Translations under genes and position numbers: made by a program
Origin: Flavobacterium suncheonense GH29-5 = DSM 17707
GTDB taxonomy: Bacteria; Bacteroidota; Bacteroidia; Flavobacteriales; Flavobacteriaceae
Assembly: GCF_000430025.1 (NCBI RefSeq)
Contig: NZ_AUCZ01000004.1
Span: 268,780 to 332,779, forward strand
DNA length: 64,000 nt
Direction: 5' to 3'
Shown here: positions 1 to 8,788 of the stretch, in pieces
How the letters are laid out: every line of letters begins with the position of its first letter
Numbering within the stretch: the stretch's first letter is position 1
The notes under the pieces: generated by a model
What the model was told of the DNA's origin: nothing
What the model saw: only the letters and a program-made list of their open reading frames with translations
Database searches by the model: none

Positions 1-611
1 TTAATTGATTGGCCTATTTTTCCCAGCCGTGTATTTTTCCCGATTGCCGTTACTTTAATCACGGCCAAACCCGAAACAACCAAGGTGCCGCTGTACACAT
101 TCGCATCGGTAGTGTCGCTGCTTTTAAAAACGGAAAAGCTTTCGCCTGTAAGCGAGGCTTCGTTCACTGAAAAATCATTGCTGTGGACGATTTTCCCATC
201 GGCATTAATCATTTTTCCTTCTTCTATGATGCACAAATCGCCAACTGTAATTTCATGAGTGGGAACCTGAACTACTTTGCTGTTTCTGATGACGATACTT
301 AAAGGTTCGTTGAGTTTTTCAAGCGCTTCCAACGCAATTCTGCTGCGGTTGTCCTGATAGAAAGAAATGGCAGAAACCGCCACAATGGCGCCAAACATAA
401 ACAGTGCTTCGGTATAATTGCCTACAATGACGTAGATTATTGAAACGGCAATCAGCAGCAGTAACATCGGTTCTTTGAGAATATTGAAGAGCAAATAGTA
501 CCATGAAGATTTTTGTTGGCCGTCAATCTGATTGTAACCAAATTCCTTTTGGGATTTTTTTACTTCTTCGTCTGTAAGCCCTTTTAAATGGTCTGGAATA
601 TTGTACGACAT
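1..611 (-). CDS. P-type cation-transporting ATPase, N-terminal part (runs off the left edge)
   Basis: The visible 203 residues start at an ATG at 609-611. They show the N-terminal cytoplasmic segment of a P-type ATPase (DHLKGLTDEEV, residues 7-17), a hydrophobic hairpin at about residues 49-84, and the actuator domain with its TGES dephosphorylation motif at 155-158. The family pumps cations, often Ca2+ in this subgroup, across the inner membrane at the cost of ATP. The phosphorylated DKTGT site, the nucleotide domain and the ion-binding helices lie outside the window, so the ion cannot be assigned. No neighbour indicates a specific metal. Confidence 0.9.
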   Translation of the reverse strand, partial: MSYNIPDHLKGLTDEEVKKSQKEFGYNQIDGQQKSSWYYLLFNILKEPMLLLLIAVSIIYVIVGNYTEALFMFGAIVAVSAISFYQDNRSRIALEALEKLNEPLSIVIRNSKVVQVPTHEITVGDLCIIEEGKMINADGKIVHSNDFSVNEASLTGESFSVFKSSDTTDANVYSGTLVVSGLAVIKVTAIGKNTRLGKIGQSI

Positions 612-796
612 TACTACTGTATTTTGATAAGGGATCAGTTGTACTACAAAGCTAATCAAAAACCTTCCTAAAACATATATTAGAAAAATTTCTGAATCAG
701 CTCCGGAACAAATGCATTTTAGGCATCCGGAAATAAATTTAACCCTTTTTAACGCTTTCTGTGAAAAATTTAAGAATGGAATAGTTTTTGATTTAC

Positions 797-804
797 TATT
801 TTTG
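797..804 (+). promoter_or_regulatory. Possible -7 promoter element for the 823-1500 gene
   Basis: TATTTTTG matches the Bacteroidota -7 consensus TAnnTTTG and sits 18 bases before the GTG start at 823. I see no convincing TTG -33 element 17-23 bases upstream, so this is a weak call. It favours the downstream GTG over the ATG at 712, because the upstream ATG would lie before the promoter. Confidence 0.35.
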
Positions 805-822
805 AATTCAAATACCAAAAAC

Positions 823-1500
823 GTGAACTATTTATACGCATTACTTCTGGCCTTATTTTTTTCTGCGGCCGCTTTTGCCCAACCCGATAACGGAAAGAAA
901 ACCGTTGTAATTCCGCGTGTGAAAGATCCGGAAGTAAAAGCAAATACTACACCAGCAACCATTGCTGAACCCCGTTTCAAAGCTATGGAGTTTGCCGAAT
1001 CGGTATTGGACAAAGACAAACCGTTAACGTTCCCAAAAGAAGGAAACAAACCTTTCCAGATTGGAGAAACAGCAGAAAAGAAACCGGAACAGTTTGCCAA
1101 TCCGAGGGAAATCCCGAAAAATGCCGTGCCGAAATTTCAAGGTGATGAGAACACAAAAGTTTTCCGCAGAAACCAATCTTTTGGAGAATTCAGAACCAAA
1201 TCGAACATGGTTAAAATTTTGTGCAGAGATCATATGGCGGAAGATGGCGATATCGTAAAAGTAATGATCAATAATATGGTGGTGAATGCCCGCTTATTTC
1301 TTACGAACGGCTTTAAAACCATCGAAGTCGGTTTAACCCCGGGCTTTAATAAAATTGAATTTGAAGCCTTGAATCAGGGAACTTCCGGGCCAAATACGGC
1401 AGAATTCCACATTTTTGACGATAAAAATCAGTTAATCACCGCAAATCAATGGGACTTGGCGACGGGGTTTAAAGGTTCCGTAATGATTATCAAAGAATAA
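823..1500 (+). CDS. Secreted protein of unknown function
   Basis: I do not recognise a named domain. Reading from the GTG at 823 gives 225 residues beginning with a clean signal peptide (NYLYALLLALFFSAAAFAQ, cleavage after AFA). The open frame extends upstream to an ATG at 712, but that would bury the signal peptide 37 residues in and cross a likely promoter. After a Lys/Pro-rich linker, the last 90 residues look like a beta-rich domain (VKVMINNMVVNARLFL onward, ending GSVMIIKE). The protein is probably periplasmic or on the surface. It stands alone, divergent from the ATPase and closed by its own terminator. Confidence 0.75.
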   Translation: MNYLYALLLALFFSAAAFAQPDNGKKTVVIPRVKDPEVKANTTPATIAEPRFKAMEFAESVLDKDKPLTFPKEGNKPFQIGETAEKKPEQFANPREIPKNAVPKFQGDENTKVFRRNQSFGEFRTKSNMVKILCRDHMAEDGDIVKVMINNMVVNARLFLTNGFKTIEVGLTPGFNKIEFEALNQGTSGPNTAEFHIFDDKNQLITANQWDLATGFKGSVMIIKE

Positions 1501-1509
1501 CAACAAAAG

Positions 1510-1538
1510 AACTCCAAATTTCAGTTTGGAGTTTTTTT
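1510..1538 (+). terminator. Rho-independent terminator after the 823-1500 gene
   Basis: AACTCCAAA (1510-1518) pairs with TTTGGAGTT (1525-1533) across a 6-nt loop and is followed by a T run. Confidence 0.85.
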
Positions 1539-1632
1539 ATGACCTTTATCAGTAATTCCTTCATAAAATTCCAGTAAATTTGGTAGTGTGGAGTGAATAG
1601 GTTAATTGTTTGCATTTCAATCCAATCAGCTT

Positions 1633-2727
1633 ATGATAAGGTTAAAAGTAGTTGTTTCTGTTGGCGTTTTACTGTGGTTAACAGCCTGCAAAGATAAAAG
1701 TTCGGGCATTCAGCCAACGGTTGGCGCCATTACGCAGAGTGTTTATGCTTCCGGGGTTATAAAAGCAGACGGACAATATATTGTTTATCCGAATGCCAGC
1801 GGAGTACTGAAAAAAATCAATGTAACAGTAGGCGATACCATCGTAAAAGATCAACCGTTGTTTGAACTTGACAACGATAAAGCAGCATTATCCACCGAAA
1901 GTGCCCGTTTGGCCTATCAGTTAAGCAATGAAAACAGCCGGTATATTCAGGATAAAATTACCGAACTCGAATTAGCCGTACAAAACGCAAAAGACAAACT
2001 GAAACTTGACGAATCCCTTTACAACAGAAATGTAAGAGTAAAAGATCAGGGCGGCATTTCAGAAGTCGATTTTGAAAGGGTGGAGTTAGCCTATAAAAGT
2101 TCCAAACTGGCTTACGAAACGGCACAAAACCGGTTAAACCAATTCCGAATACAGGCCAAAAACGAACAATCCCGAAGCAATGTGAATCTTCGTTTAAGCG
2201 AAAAGTCGCAAAGTGATTTTACGGTAAAAAGTGCTTTTTCAGGGCTGTTGTTCGATATTTTGGCAAAAGAAGGAACGCTGGTTTCTCCGCAAACACCTTT
2301 GGCCGTAATTGGTAAGGCAAATGCTTTTCTGTTAGAGTTGGAAGTCGATGAAAACGATATGGTTCAGGTAACCACCGGACAAAAAGTACTGGTAACACTC
2401 GACAGTTACAAAAATCAGGTTTTTGAAGCCGAAGTACACAAAATCTATCCGATTATGGACGAACGCTCCCGAACCTTTAAAATTGAAGCGCTGTTCACGG
2501 AAATTCCCAAAAAGCTATATCCGAATTTAACGGCCGAAGCGAACATCATCATCCAAACCAAAAAACAAGCCGTCACCATTCCGAAAAACTACCTGATTGA
2601 TAAGGAATATGTTTTGGTAAACGGCGACGAAAAACGAAAAGTAAAAACCGGCCTTTCCGATTATCAGTACGTTGAAATTCTTGAAGGCTTAAAAGCCGGT
2701 GAAACGATTTATCCCGCAGAAGAATGA
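1633..2727 (+). CDS. HlyD/MacA-type periplasmic adaptor lipoprotein of an ABC exporter
   Basis: This 364-residue protein starts best at the ATG at 1633. An in-frame TTG lies 27 bases upstream, but the lipoprotein signal (LWLTAC, Cys at about 19) fits the ATG. It then shows a split biotinyl/lipoyl-like domain (SGVLKKINVTVGDTI, and later SAFSGLLFDILAKEGTLV), a helical hairpin between the halves, and a beta-barrel region. That is the usual membrane-fusion protein layout. Adaptors of this kind bridge an inner-membrane pump and an outer-membrane channel. The stop codon overlaps the permease start (ATGA at 2724-2727), so the two are translationally coupled. No outer-membrane factor is encoded nearby. 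Confidence 0.87.
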   Translation: MIRLKVVVSVGVLLWLTACKDKSSGIQPTVGAITQSVYASGVIKADGQYIVYPNASGVLKKINVTVGDTIVKDQPLFELDNDKAALSTESARLAYQLSNENSRYIQDKITELELAVQNAKDKLKLDESLYNRNVRVKDQGGISEVDFERVELAYKSSKLAYETAQNRLNQFRIQAKNEQSRSNVNLRLSEKSQSDFTVKSAFSGLLFDILAKEGTLVSPQTPLAVIGKANAFLLELEVDENDMVQVTTGQKVLVTLDSYKNQVFEAEVHKIYPIMDERSRTFKIEALFTEIPKKLYPNLTAEANIIIQTKKQAVTIPKNYLIDKEYVLVNGDEKRKVKTGLSDYQYVEILEGLKAGETIYPAEE

Positions 2728-3980
2728 ATTACAGACTGATTCTGAATATTGCCGTTCACTTACTTCGGGCCCGACTGAAACAAACAATTGTGGCCGCTGC
2801 GGGCGTAACGTTCGGAATTGCGATGTTCATTACGCTTTTGGGTTTTATGAACGGTTTAAACGATTTGCTGGACGGGCTGATGCTGAACCGAACCCCGCAC
2901 GTACGCCTATATAACGAAATAAAACCTGTGGAAAATCAGCCGGTTAATTTGTCGGAAAAGTATAAAAATGCTACGAATTTCATCACTTCCATCAAACCTA
3001 AAGACAGAGGAAAAGCCATCTACAACAGTAAAACCATTATTAAAGTCCTGAAAGAAGACAAGCGAATCGTGGATGTGGCACCCAAAGTATCCACGCCGGT
3101 TTTCTTCAATTCCGGAACGATTGAAATTTCGGGTATTATCAATGGGATTTCTGTGACGGCGGAAGAAGAACTCTTTAAATTCAGCGATTACATAACAGAC
3201 GGAAATATTGCTGATCTGGAGCAAAACAACAGTATCATCATCGGTTCCGGACTGGCGAAGAAAATGATGCTCGAAAGAGGTGATATTATAAAAGTCACCA
3301 CCCCGAAAGGCAATTTGGCATCGTTAAAAATCGTCGGAATTTCGCAAATAGGGATTGCTGAAATTGATGATGTGATGAGTACCACGTCTTTAAGCACGTC
3401 GCAAAAAATCCTTGGAGAATCGACCAATTATATTACGGATATTCAGTTGAAATTGCACGATATCAGTCTGGCTCCGCAATTGGCTAAAGAGTTCAGTACT
3501 CAATTTGGAGTGGATACCATCGATTACCAAACGGCCAATTCCCAATTTGAAACCGGCAGCACGGTTCGGAGCATCATTTCCTATGCGGTTGGAATTGTTT
3601 TGCTGATTGTGGCCGGTTTCGGAATTTACAACATTCTGAACATGATGATTTATGAAAAAATGGACAGCATTGCCATTTTAAAAGCCACCGGATTTTCAGG
3701 CAATGATGTCAAGTGGATTTTTCTTTCGCTTTCGATGATTATCGGTATCGCAGGAGGAATTTTAGGCCTGATTTTCGGTTTGCTGTTTTCCGGTATAATC
3801 GATACCATTCCGTTTGAAACCGCTTCCTTGCCAACCATTAAAACGTATCCGATTAATTACAATATGCTGTATTATATAATAGGAATTACATTCGCATTGG
3901 TTACAACGGTCATTGCAGGACTGTTGCCCGCCCTGAAAGCCAGTAAAATAGATCCTGTTGAAATTATTAGAGGAAAATAG
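2724..3980 (+). CDS. FtsX/MacB-type ABC transporter permease
   Basis: The 418-residue protein has one N-terminal membrane helix (about residues 17-40), a large periplasmic domain, and three C-terminal helices at roughly 285-310, 330-360 and 380-405. This is the MacB/FtsX/LolC-E topology. The last segment, ending LLPALKASKIDPVEIIRGK, is the typical family C-terminus. It would work as a dimer with the ATPase encoded 2 nt downstream and the adaptor upstream. Such systems move peptides, lipids or lipoproteins by mechanotransmission. The substrate is not evident from sequence. Confidence 0.9.
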   Translation: MNYRLILNIAVHLLRARLKQTIVAAAGVTFGIAMFITLLGFMNGLNDLLDGLMLNRTPHVRLYNEIKPVENQPVNLSEKYKNATNFITSIKPKDRGKAIYNSKTIIKVLKEDKRIVDVAPKVSTPVFFNSGTIEISGIINGISVTAEEELFKFSDYITDGNIADLEQNNSIIIGSGLAKKMMLERGDIIKVTTPKGNLASLKIVGISQIGIAEIDDVMSTTSLSTSQKILGESTNYITDIQLKLHDISLAPQLAKEFSTQFGVDTIDYQTANSQFETGSTVRSIISYAVGIVLLIVAGFGIYNILNMMIYEKMDSIAILKATGFSGNDVKWIFLSLSMIIGIAGGILGLIFGLLFSGIIDTIPFETASLPTIKTYPINYNMLYYIIGITFALVTTVIAGLLPALKASKIDPVEIIRGK

Positions 3981-3982
3981 TC

Positions 3983-4660
3983 ATGAGTGATATCGTACTG
4001 GAAACCAAAGGACTAACCAAGTATTTTTACGAACCGACAAAGTTTAAAGTGTTGGACAATATCACCATGAGTGTCAATCACGGTGAATTTGTGTCTATCG
4101 TCGGGAAATCCGGATGCGGAAAATCGACGCTGTTGTACCTTTTATCAACGATGGACACCGATTACGAAGGGGAAATTCTCATTCATGAAGAATTGGTTAC
4201 CGGACAGTCCGACAATGATTTGGCGCGCATCCGCAACGGTAAAATCGGTTTTGTGTTCCAGTTTCATTATTTGCTTTCCGAATACAACGTCCTGAAAAAC
4301 GTCATGCTGCCCGGACTGAAATTACAGCAGTATTCCGAAGCCGAAATAGAACACCGCGCCATGGAGCATTTAAAAACGCTCGGCATGGAAGATCAGGCGC
4401 TTAAAATGCCCAATCAGCTTAGCGGCGGACAGAAACAGCGCGTTGCCATTGCCCGGGCTTTAATCAATAACCCCTTGATTATTATGGGTGATGAACCGAC
4501 GGGCAATCTCGACAAAAGAAACAGTGATCTGGTGTTTGATATTTTTAAGGAACTTACGCAGGAATACAATCAGACGCTTTTGGTTGTTACCCACGATCCG
4601 GATTTTGCCGCGCGAACCAATCGTATCATCACCATGGAAGACGGCAAAATTATCGTCTAA
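3983..4660 (+). CDS. ABC transporter ATP-binding protein (MacB/LolD type)
   Basis: All the nucleotide-binding motifs are present in 225 residues: Walker A GKSGCGKST (41-49), Q-loop FQF (93-95), signature LSGGQ (147-151), Walker B ending in DEPTGNLD (171-178) and the switch His (H205). A free-standing ATPase next to an FtsX-type permease fits the LolD/MacB-like class in which ATPase and permease are separate chains. It follows the permease by 2 nt and ends the operon. Its stop overlaps the 3' end of the convergent pentapeptide gene by 3 nt. Confidence 0.93.
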   Translation: MSDIVLETKGLTKYFYEPTKFKVLDNITMSVNHGEFVSIVGKSGCGKSTLLYLLSTMDTDYEGEILIHEELVTGQSDNDLARIRNGKIGFVFQFHYLLSEYNVLKNVMLPGLKLQQYSEAEIEHRAMEHLKTLGMEDQALKMPNQLSGGQKQRVAIARALINNPLIIMGDEPTGNLDKRNSDLVFDIFKELTQEYNQTLLVVTHDPDFAARTNRIITMEDGKIIV

Positions 4661-5232
4661 TCTTTTATAATTAAATTGTACTTTATCAGCAGCCCTTTGA
4701 TGCCTTCTGAGGAGAAAATGGCGCGTTTCAGTCTGGTTTTTTCAGGGTCGATGGTGAAATCGAAGCTCGTGTAAAAATCGGCTTTTTCGCAATTGGCATC
4801 GGTGAAAACGGCTAAGCGTAAATTGCAATTGTCGAAAAGTGCTTCCGATAAATCGGTTTGCATAAAATCGACGCTTACCATGCTGCAATTGGTGAAGGTA
4901 ATTTTCTTCAGTTTCAGCGCATAAAACTGAGCGTAATCCAGCAAACAGGTGTTAAAGTGAAATTCGTGAATCACCTGATCGGTCATCGCAAAATTTACGG
5001 AAGTGAAATTACAGTGGTTAAAAAGCGCATTGCGAAATCCGACATGACCGATTTTAGCCTCTTTAAAATTGCAGTCGTAAAACGTACAGTCGATAAAAAG
5101 CGTTCCGGAAAAGTTGGCCTGCGTGAAATCGCAATTGAGAAACGTACAGTTCTCGAATTCTTTCCGTTGAATTTCGTAGGCACCGAAAATCGTGTTTTTG
5201 TATTCTTTGTCGTAGATGAAATCCGAAGTCAT
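4657..5232 (-). CDS. Pentapeptide-repeat protein
   Basis: The 191 residues are built from A(D/N)LXX-type five-residue repeats (CTFLNCDF, QANFSGTLF, CTFYDCNF and more), expected to fold as a right-handed quadrilateral beta-helix. Some family members, such as McbG and Qnr, protect DNA gyrase by mimicking DNA, and the C-terminal segment GIKGLLIKYNLII resembles the McbG-like group. I cannot tell from sequence alone whether it protects gyrase or gives drug tolerance. It is monocistronic and convergent with the ABC operon. Confidence 0.85.
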   Translation of the reverse strand: MTSDFIYDKEYKNTIFGAYEIQRKEFENCTFLNCDFTQANFSGTLFIDCTFYDCNFKEAKIGHVGFRNALFNHCNFTSVNFAMTDQVIHEFHFNTCLLDYAQFYALKLKKITFTNCSMVSVDFMQTDLSEALFDNCNLRLAVFTDANCEKADFYTSFDFTIDPEKTRLKRAIFSSEGIKGLLIKYNLIIKD

Positions 5233-5258
5233 TTTGTCTTATTTCCGGCAAATATACA

Positions 5259-5642
5259 TTAATCCGGGTTGGCAATTTTCTCAATTTTGGATAAGGTTAC
5301 CGGTTTGCTGATAAAACCCTTTATGCAGCCATACGTTAATGCTTTTTCTTTGTCTTCTTTGGCAATGGAGGAACTTACAATATAGATGCTGGTGTCTGCA
5401 TTAAACCGGTTCCGGATGGAAACAATTTCATCGAGGAAATCCCAACCGTCCATAACAGGCATTTCAATATCTAAAAGAATAACATCGGGCAAGGCTGCGG
5501 ATTGCTGAAAATAGGATATTGCTTCCAAACCATTAGTAAAAGAACTGACAATCGGGAAAAAAAAGCTTTTCTCAATTATTTTTTTGGTAACTAACTGATA
5601 AATTGGGTCGTCATCGATAATACAAATGGTTGCTTTGCTCAT
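5259..5642 (-). CDS. Single-domain response regulator (CheY-like receiver)
   Basis: The 127 residues form one receiver domain with an acidic pocket at D10-D12, the phospho-acceptor D58 (LLDIEMPVMDG), conserved Ser residues around 93-95 and the Lys of FISKP. There is no output domain, so it acts by protein contact or as a phosphorelay step. Its start overlaps the 3' end of the histidine kinase gene by 4 nt, which makes that kinase its likely partner. Confidence 0.92.
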   Translation of the reverse strand: MSKATICIIDDDPIYQLVTKKIIEKSFFFPIVSSFTNGLEAISYFQQSAALPDVILLDIEMPVMDGWDFLDEIVSIRNRFNADTSIYIVSSSIAKEDKEKALTYGCIKGFISKPVTLSKIEKIANPD

Positions 5643-7999
5643 CGTTTAAAATACACTTTTATAACCGTTCCGGTTCCCGGTTCGCTTTCCACTTCAATTT
5701 TTCCCTGCATCGTATCGATTTGATTTTTAGTGATAAAAAGCCCAATACCTTTCGATTCTGGATTGTCTGTAAATGTTTTGTACATTCCGAAAAGTTTATG
5801 GCCGTTTTTCTTTAAATCAATTCCTATTCCGTTGTCTTTCACACACATTACAAGATAATCATTTTCCTCATAAGTTTTCAGTTCAATAACCGGATTTCTT
5901 TCCGGATGCGAATAACGAATACTGTTCGAAATCAGATTGAGCAATATGCTTTCAAGATAAGCCGCATTATATTTAACGTTGCAGTCGTCTGAAATAGTAT
6001 TGAGTATCGTTGCGTTTTTCTTCATAATCTGATTGCTCAGAATATTTTCCGTTTTACGGATGTATTCGTTGAGGTTCAGCAATTCGATAGAACGGTTTAT
6101 ATCGGTCTGAACGGAAACCACATCGTTGAGGTTGTCCATGGTTTCAGTAAGCGCTTCTGAAACTTTTTTCAACAGGCCGAGCAGCTCCTTTTTTTCGTTT
6201 TCATCTTGGCTTTCTTCAATTAAATTGGTAAGCGATTCAATATTGCTGGTATGCGACCGGAGATTGTGAGAAACGATATGCGAGAAATCTAGCAACCTTT
6301 TATTTTGTTCTGTGAGCAATTGTACCGAATGATTCAGATCCAGTTCAAATTGTTTTGTTTTTGAAATATCGATTAAGATACCTCTAAATTTAAACGATTC
6401 GTCATTTTCAATAAAAATGCTCACGATGTCTCTTACCCAAACGACATTGCCGGCTTTGTTAATCATGCGATATTCCCAGGTATGCGGTTGTTTCTTTTCC
6501 GCACATTCTTTTGAAAATTTTGTAACCCATTCCCGGTCTTCGGGATACAGATGATCGTACCAGAAATTATCATCGCTTATCCATTCTTCTGCAGTATAAC
6601 CTAAAATATCTTTGGATTTTTCACTAACAAAAGTAACACCGGGCTTATCCGGATAACCTTCCCACACAATCCCGTCAACAGTATTGATGAGCGACTGAAT
6701 GTTTTGTTTGGATAGCAATAAATCCTGTTCCACCTGTTTACGCTTTGTGATGTCTTCCACAATAGTCATATGACTTGAGGGTTTTTCATTTTTGGTCCAT
6801 AAAGGTGAAACCGTAATATTAACCCAAATGATACTGCCATTTTTATGGAAATACCTTTTTTCGAGAGAAAAACCGTCAATTTCGCCGTTTCTGAGACGTT
6901 CCATTTGTTTTAAATCGGCTTCCAGATCGTCCAGATGGGTAATCATCATGAAATCCATGGTTTTGATTTCCTCCTGAGTATAGCCGATTTGCTCGCAAAA
7001 TTTGTCATTGGCATCAATGAAGGTTCCGTTAACCGAGTTGGTGTGGGTAATTCCAAGACCGGCATGCTCGAACAACGATTTGAAAAGCAGCTCGTTTTTA
7101 ATGATTTTTTCGGTCTGGATTTTTACCAGATTTTCCAGTTCGTACGGTCTTCGAAGTACTATGTTTACAAGCATTCCGCTTATGATGGACAAGATAAAAG
7201 TAAGGAACAGTACAGGAATGAATTCTTTAATTAAAGCCGTATCGCTTTTTTCGATAATGTATAATTTCCAGTCGCCTTCGGGAATGGAGACACTTTTGAA
7301 ATTTTTGTCTTTGAAATCGGAACTTTCGTTAAGAAAAAACTGTTCGGTTTTGGTTTTCAGATCTGTTTTAGACAATTGAAAATAAAAACGGTCATCGTGC
7401 AGAGAACTGATTCCTGCAGCTCTCATAAAGGTTGAAAACCGGATGACTACAGCCGAAAAACCCCAGAATTTTCCTTTTTTAAAAACGGGTAAGCGTCCTA
7501 CAATTCCCATTCCGCCTTGTTTTAATTCTACCGGCCCTACGTAATACATTTTACGCGTTTCAATGGCTTTCATGGCAGCATCTTTATGCAGAGGGCTTGT
7601 TAAAATGTTGAAATTGGCAGCTGCTTCATTCCCTTTTTCCGGGTAGGTATATTTAATGATTCCGTCTGGGACCAATTGTACGGCGTCTATGGAAGTATTG
7701 TAGCTTAAAAGTTGCTTTCCGGCTTCTTCAAAGTTTTTGGGAATTCCGTTGTCGTCTATGGTGAGGGCCATTCCTGTTGTGGTGGCATAGCTGTTTTTGA
7801 GGGTTTGTTCGATATTCTGATGAACAATGGTAAGCAGATTTTCCATTTCAAACTGTCTGTTTTTCTTGACAACCTGATACCTGAAAAACAAAGTCAGATT
7901 CAAAACAAACAAAACCAAGATAAAAACAAGTATCCCGGAAGTTTTAGGTCGAGAAACAAACCAACTGCTAAGAGATGTTATTTTTTTTTCAATACTCAT
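5639..7999 (-). CDS. CHASE-PAS-PAS sensor histidine kinase
   Basis: The 786-residue protein begins with a membrane helix (about 18-40). A periplasmic CHASE-type domain follows, with GPVELKQGGMGIVGRLPVF as its recognisable core, and then a second membrane helix (about 262-285). Two PAS/PAC units lie at about 305-420 and 428-545. The kinase core has the H-box SHIVSHNLRSH near residue 575, the N-box NLISNSIRYS, and glycine boxes DNGIGID and KGIGLF. CHASE domains bind small extracellular ligands, but the ligand here is unknown. It is co-transcribed with the single-domain receiver downstream (4-nt overlap). Confidence 0.93.
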   Translation of the reverse strand: MSIEKKITSLSSWFVSRPKTSGILVFILVLFVLNLTLFFRYQVVKKNRQFEMENLLTIVHQNIEQTLKNSYATTTGMALTIDDNGIPKNFEEAGKQLLSYNTSIDAVQLVPDGIIKYTYPEKGNEAAANFNILTSPLHKDAAMKAIETRKMYYVGPVELKQGGMGIVGRLPVFKKGKFWGFSAVVIRFSTFMRAAGISSLHDDRFYFQLSKTDLKTKTEQFFLNESSDFKDKNFKSVSIPEGDWKLYIIEKSDTALIKEFIPVLFLTFILSIISGMLVNIVLRRPYELENLVKIQTEKIIKNELLFKSLFEHAGLGITHTNSVNGTFIDANDKFCEQIGYTQEEIKTMDFMMITHLDDLEADLKQMERLRNGEIDGFSLEKRYFHKNGSIIWVNITVSPLWTKNEKPSSHMTIVEDITKRKQVEQDLLLSKQNIQSLINTVDGIVWEGYPDKPGVTFVSEKSKDILGYTAEEWISDDNFWYDHLYPEDREWVTKFSKECAEKKQPHTWEYRMINKAGNVVWVRDIVSIFIENDESFKFRGILIDISKTKQFELDLNHSVQLLTEQNKRLLDFSHIVSHNLRSHTSNIESLTNLIEESQDENEKKELLGLLKKVSEALTETMDNLNDVVSVQTDINRSIELLNLNEYIRKTENILSNQIMKKNATILNTISDDCNVKYNAAYLESILLNLISNSIRYSHPERNPVIELKTYEENDYLVMCVKDNGIGIDLKKNGHKLFGMYKTFTDNPESKGIGLFITKNQIDTMQGKIEVESEPGTGTVIKVYFKR

Positions 8000-8101
8000 T
8001 TACAGGATGAAATCAGTCCAATCAGAAGTAAATATAATTAAAATTAAGATAGAAAAGCAGCAATTAACAGTTTAAGAAACAGGATGAGGAATAAAATAAA
8101 A

Positions 8102-8124
8102 AAAGCCCTGCAGAACAGAGCTTT
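8102..8124 (-). terminator. Terminator of tRNA-Arg
   Basis: Read on the minus strand, AAAGCTCTG pairs with CAGGGCTTT (one G-U) across a 5-nt loop, followed by a T run at 8095-8101. It lies 3 nt beyond the tRNA 3' end. Confidence 0.8.
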
Positions 8125-8127
8125 TTG

Positions 8128-8201
8128 TGACCTCGACAGGATTCAAACCTGTAACCTTCTGAGCCGTAATCAGATGCGCTATTCAGTTGCGCCACGAGGC
8201 C
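8128..8201 (-). tRNA. tRNA-Arg (anticodon ACG)
   Basis: On the minus strand the acceptor GGCCTCG pairs with CGAGGTC (one G-U), and the anticodon stem TCTGA/TCAGA encloses the loop TTACGGC. The anticodon ACG is at 8165-8167 and reads CGN codons, with A34 probably edited to inosine. The T-loop TTTGAATC is intact. The 3' CCA is not encoded. It has its own canonical promoter upstream and a terminator downstream. Confidence 0.96.
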
Positions 8202-8217
8202 GTTGTTTAATCGGGTG

Positions 8218-8247
8218 CAAATATAGGAAGAAATGCGTAACTTGCAA
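8218..8247 (-). promoter_or_regulatory. tRNA-Arg promoter
   Basis: On the minus strand a TTG (8245-8247) is followed after exactly 19 nt by TATATTTG (8218-8225) and then CAC. This is the Bacteroidota housekeeping promoter form, and the same architecture precedes the other two tRNA genes in the window. Confidence 0.8.
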
Positions 8248-8275
8248 ATCAAAATCAAATAAAAATTAGAAAAAA

Positions 8276-8788
8276 ATGTCGTTACAGCAGTACATCCGTG
8301 ATATTCAGGATTTTCCGAAAACAGGAATTGTTTTTAAAGATATTACGCCCCTTTTATTGAGTCCCGAAGCCACCAGAGAATGTTTGGCATTATTAATCAG
8401 TAGTTTAGGCGAAAAAAAGATTGATAAAGTAGTAGGAGTGGAGAGCCGCGGCTTTTTCTTTGCCACACTGTTGGCACACGAATTGAATGCGGGTTTTATA
8501 CCGGTGCGGAAACCTAAAAAATTACCATTTTCAACGATTTCCGCTTCTTATGCATTAGAATACGGTACCGATACACTGGAAATTCATACCGACGCCATCC
8601 AAAAAGGCGACAGAGTTTTAATTCACGATGATGTTTTAGCAACCGGCGGAACCGCTAAAGCCGTTTGCGAATTGGTTGAAAAACTCGGAGGCGAAATCGT
8701 ACAGTGTAACTTTCTGATGGAATTATCGTTTCTTAACGGAAGAGAAAAACTTGAGAATAAAGAAATTTTTGCGGCAATGACTTATTAG
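8276..8788 (+). CDS. apt: Adenine phosphoribosyltransferase
   Basis: The enzyme converts adenine and PRPP to AMP in purine salvage. The 170-residue length is standard. The N-terminus (IRDIQDFPKTGIVFKDITPLL) is the classic Apt signature, GVESRGFFF is the hood/active-site region, and VLIHDDVLATGGTAKA (about 121-136) is the PRPP-binding motif. It starts at the ATG at 8276 in an A-rich leader, divergent from tRNA-Arg. Its TAG stop forms the first unit of a short heptamer-periodic stretch. Confidence 0.97.
   Translation: MSLQQYIRDIQDFPKTGIVFKDITPLLLSPEATRECLALLISSLGEKKIDKVVGVESRGFFFATLLAHELNAGFIPVRKPKKLPFSTISASYALEYGTDTLEIHTDAIQKGDRVLIHDDVLATGGTAKAVCELVEKLGGEIVQCNFLMELSFLNGREKLENKEIFAAMTY

Noticed and set aside
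4657..5232. Calling the pentapeptide protein a Qnr quinolone-resistance gene
   Set aside because: Pentapeptide repeats alone do not show gyrase protection; the loops typical of Qnr cannot be assigned by eye.
4858..5262. 134-residue plus-strand frame inside the pentapeptide gene
   Set aside because: The minus-strand protein has a clear repeat pattern; this is its shadow.
8064..8258. Minus-strand 64-residue frame over tRNA-Arg
   Set aside because: It is the tRNA itself read as protein (NSASDYGSEGYRFESCR).
8084..8269. Plus-strand 61-residue frame over tRNA-Arg
   Set aside because: Antisense of the tRNA and terminator; no independent support.
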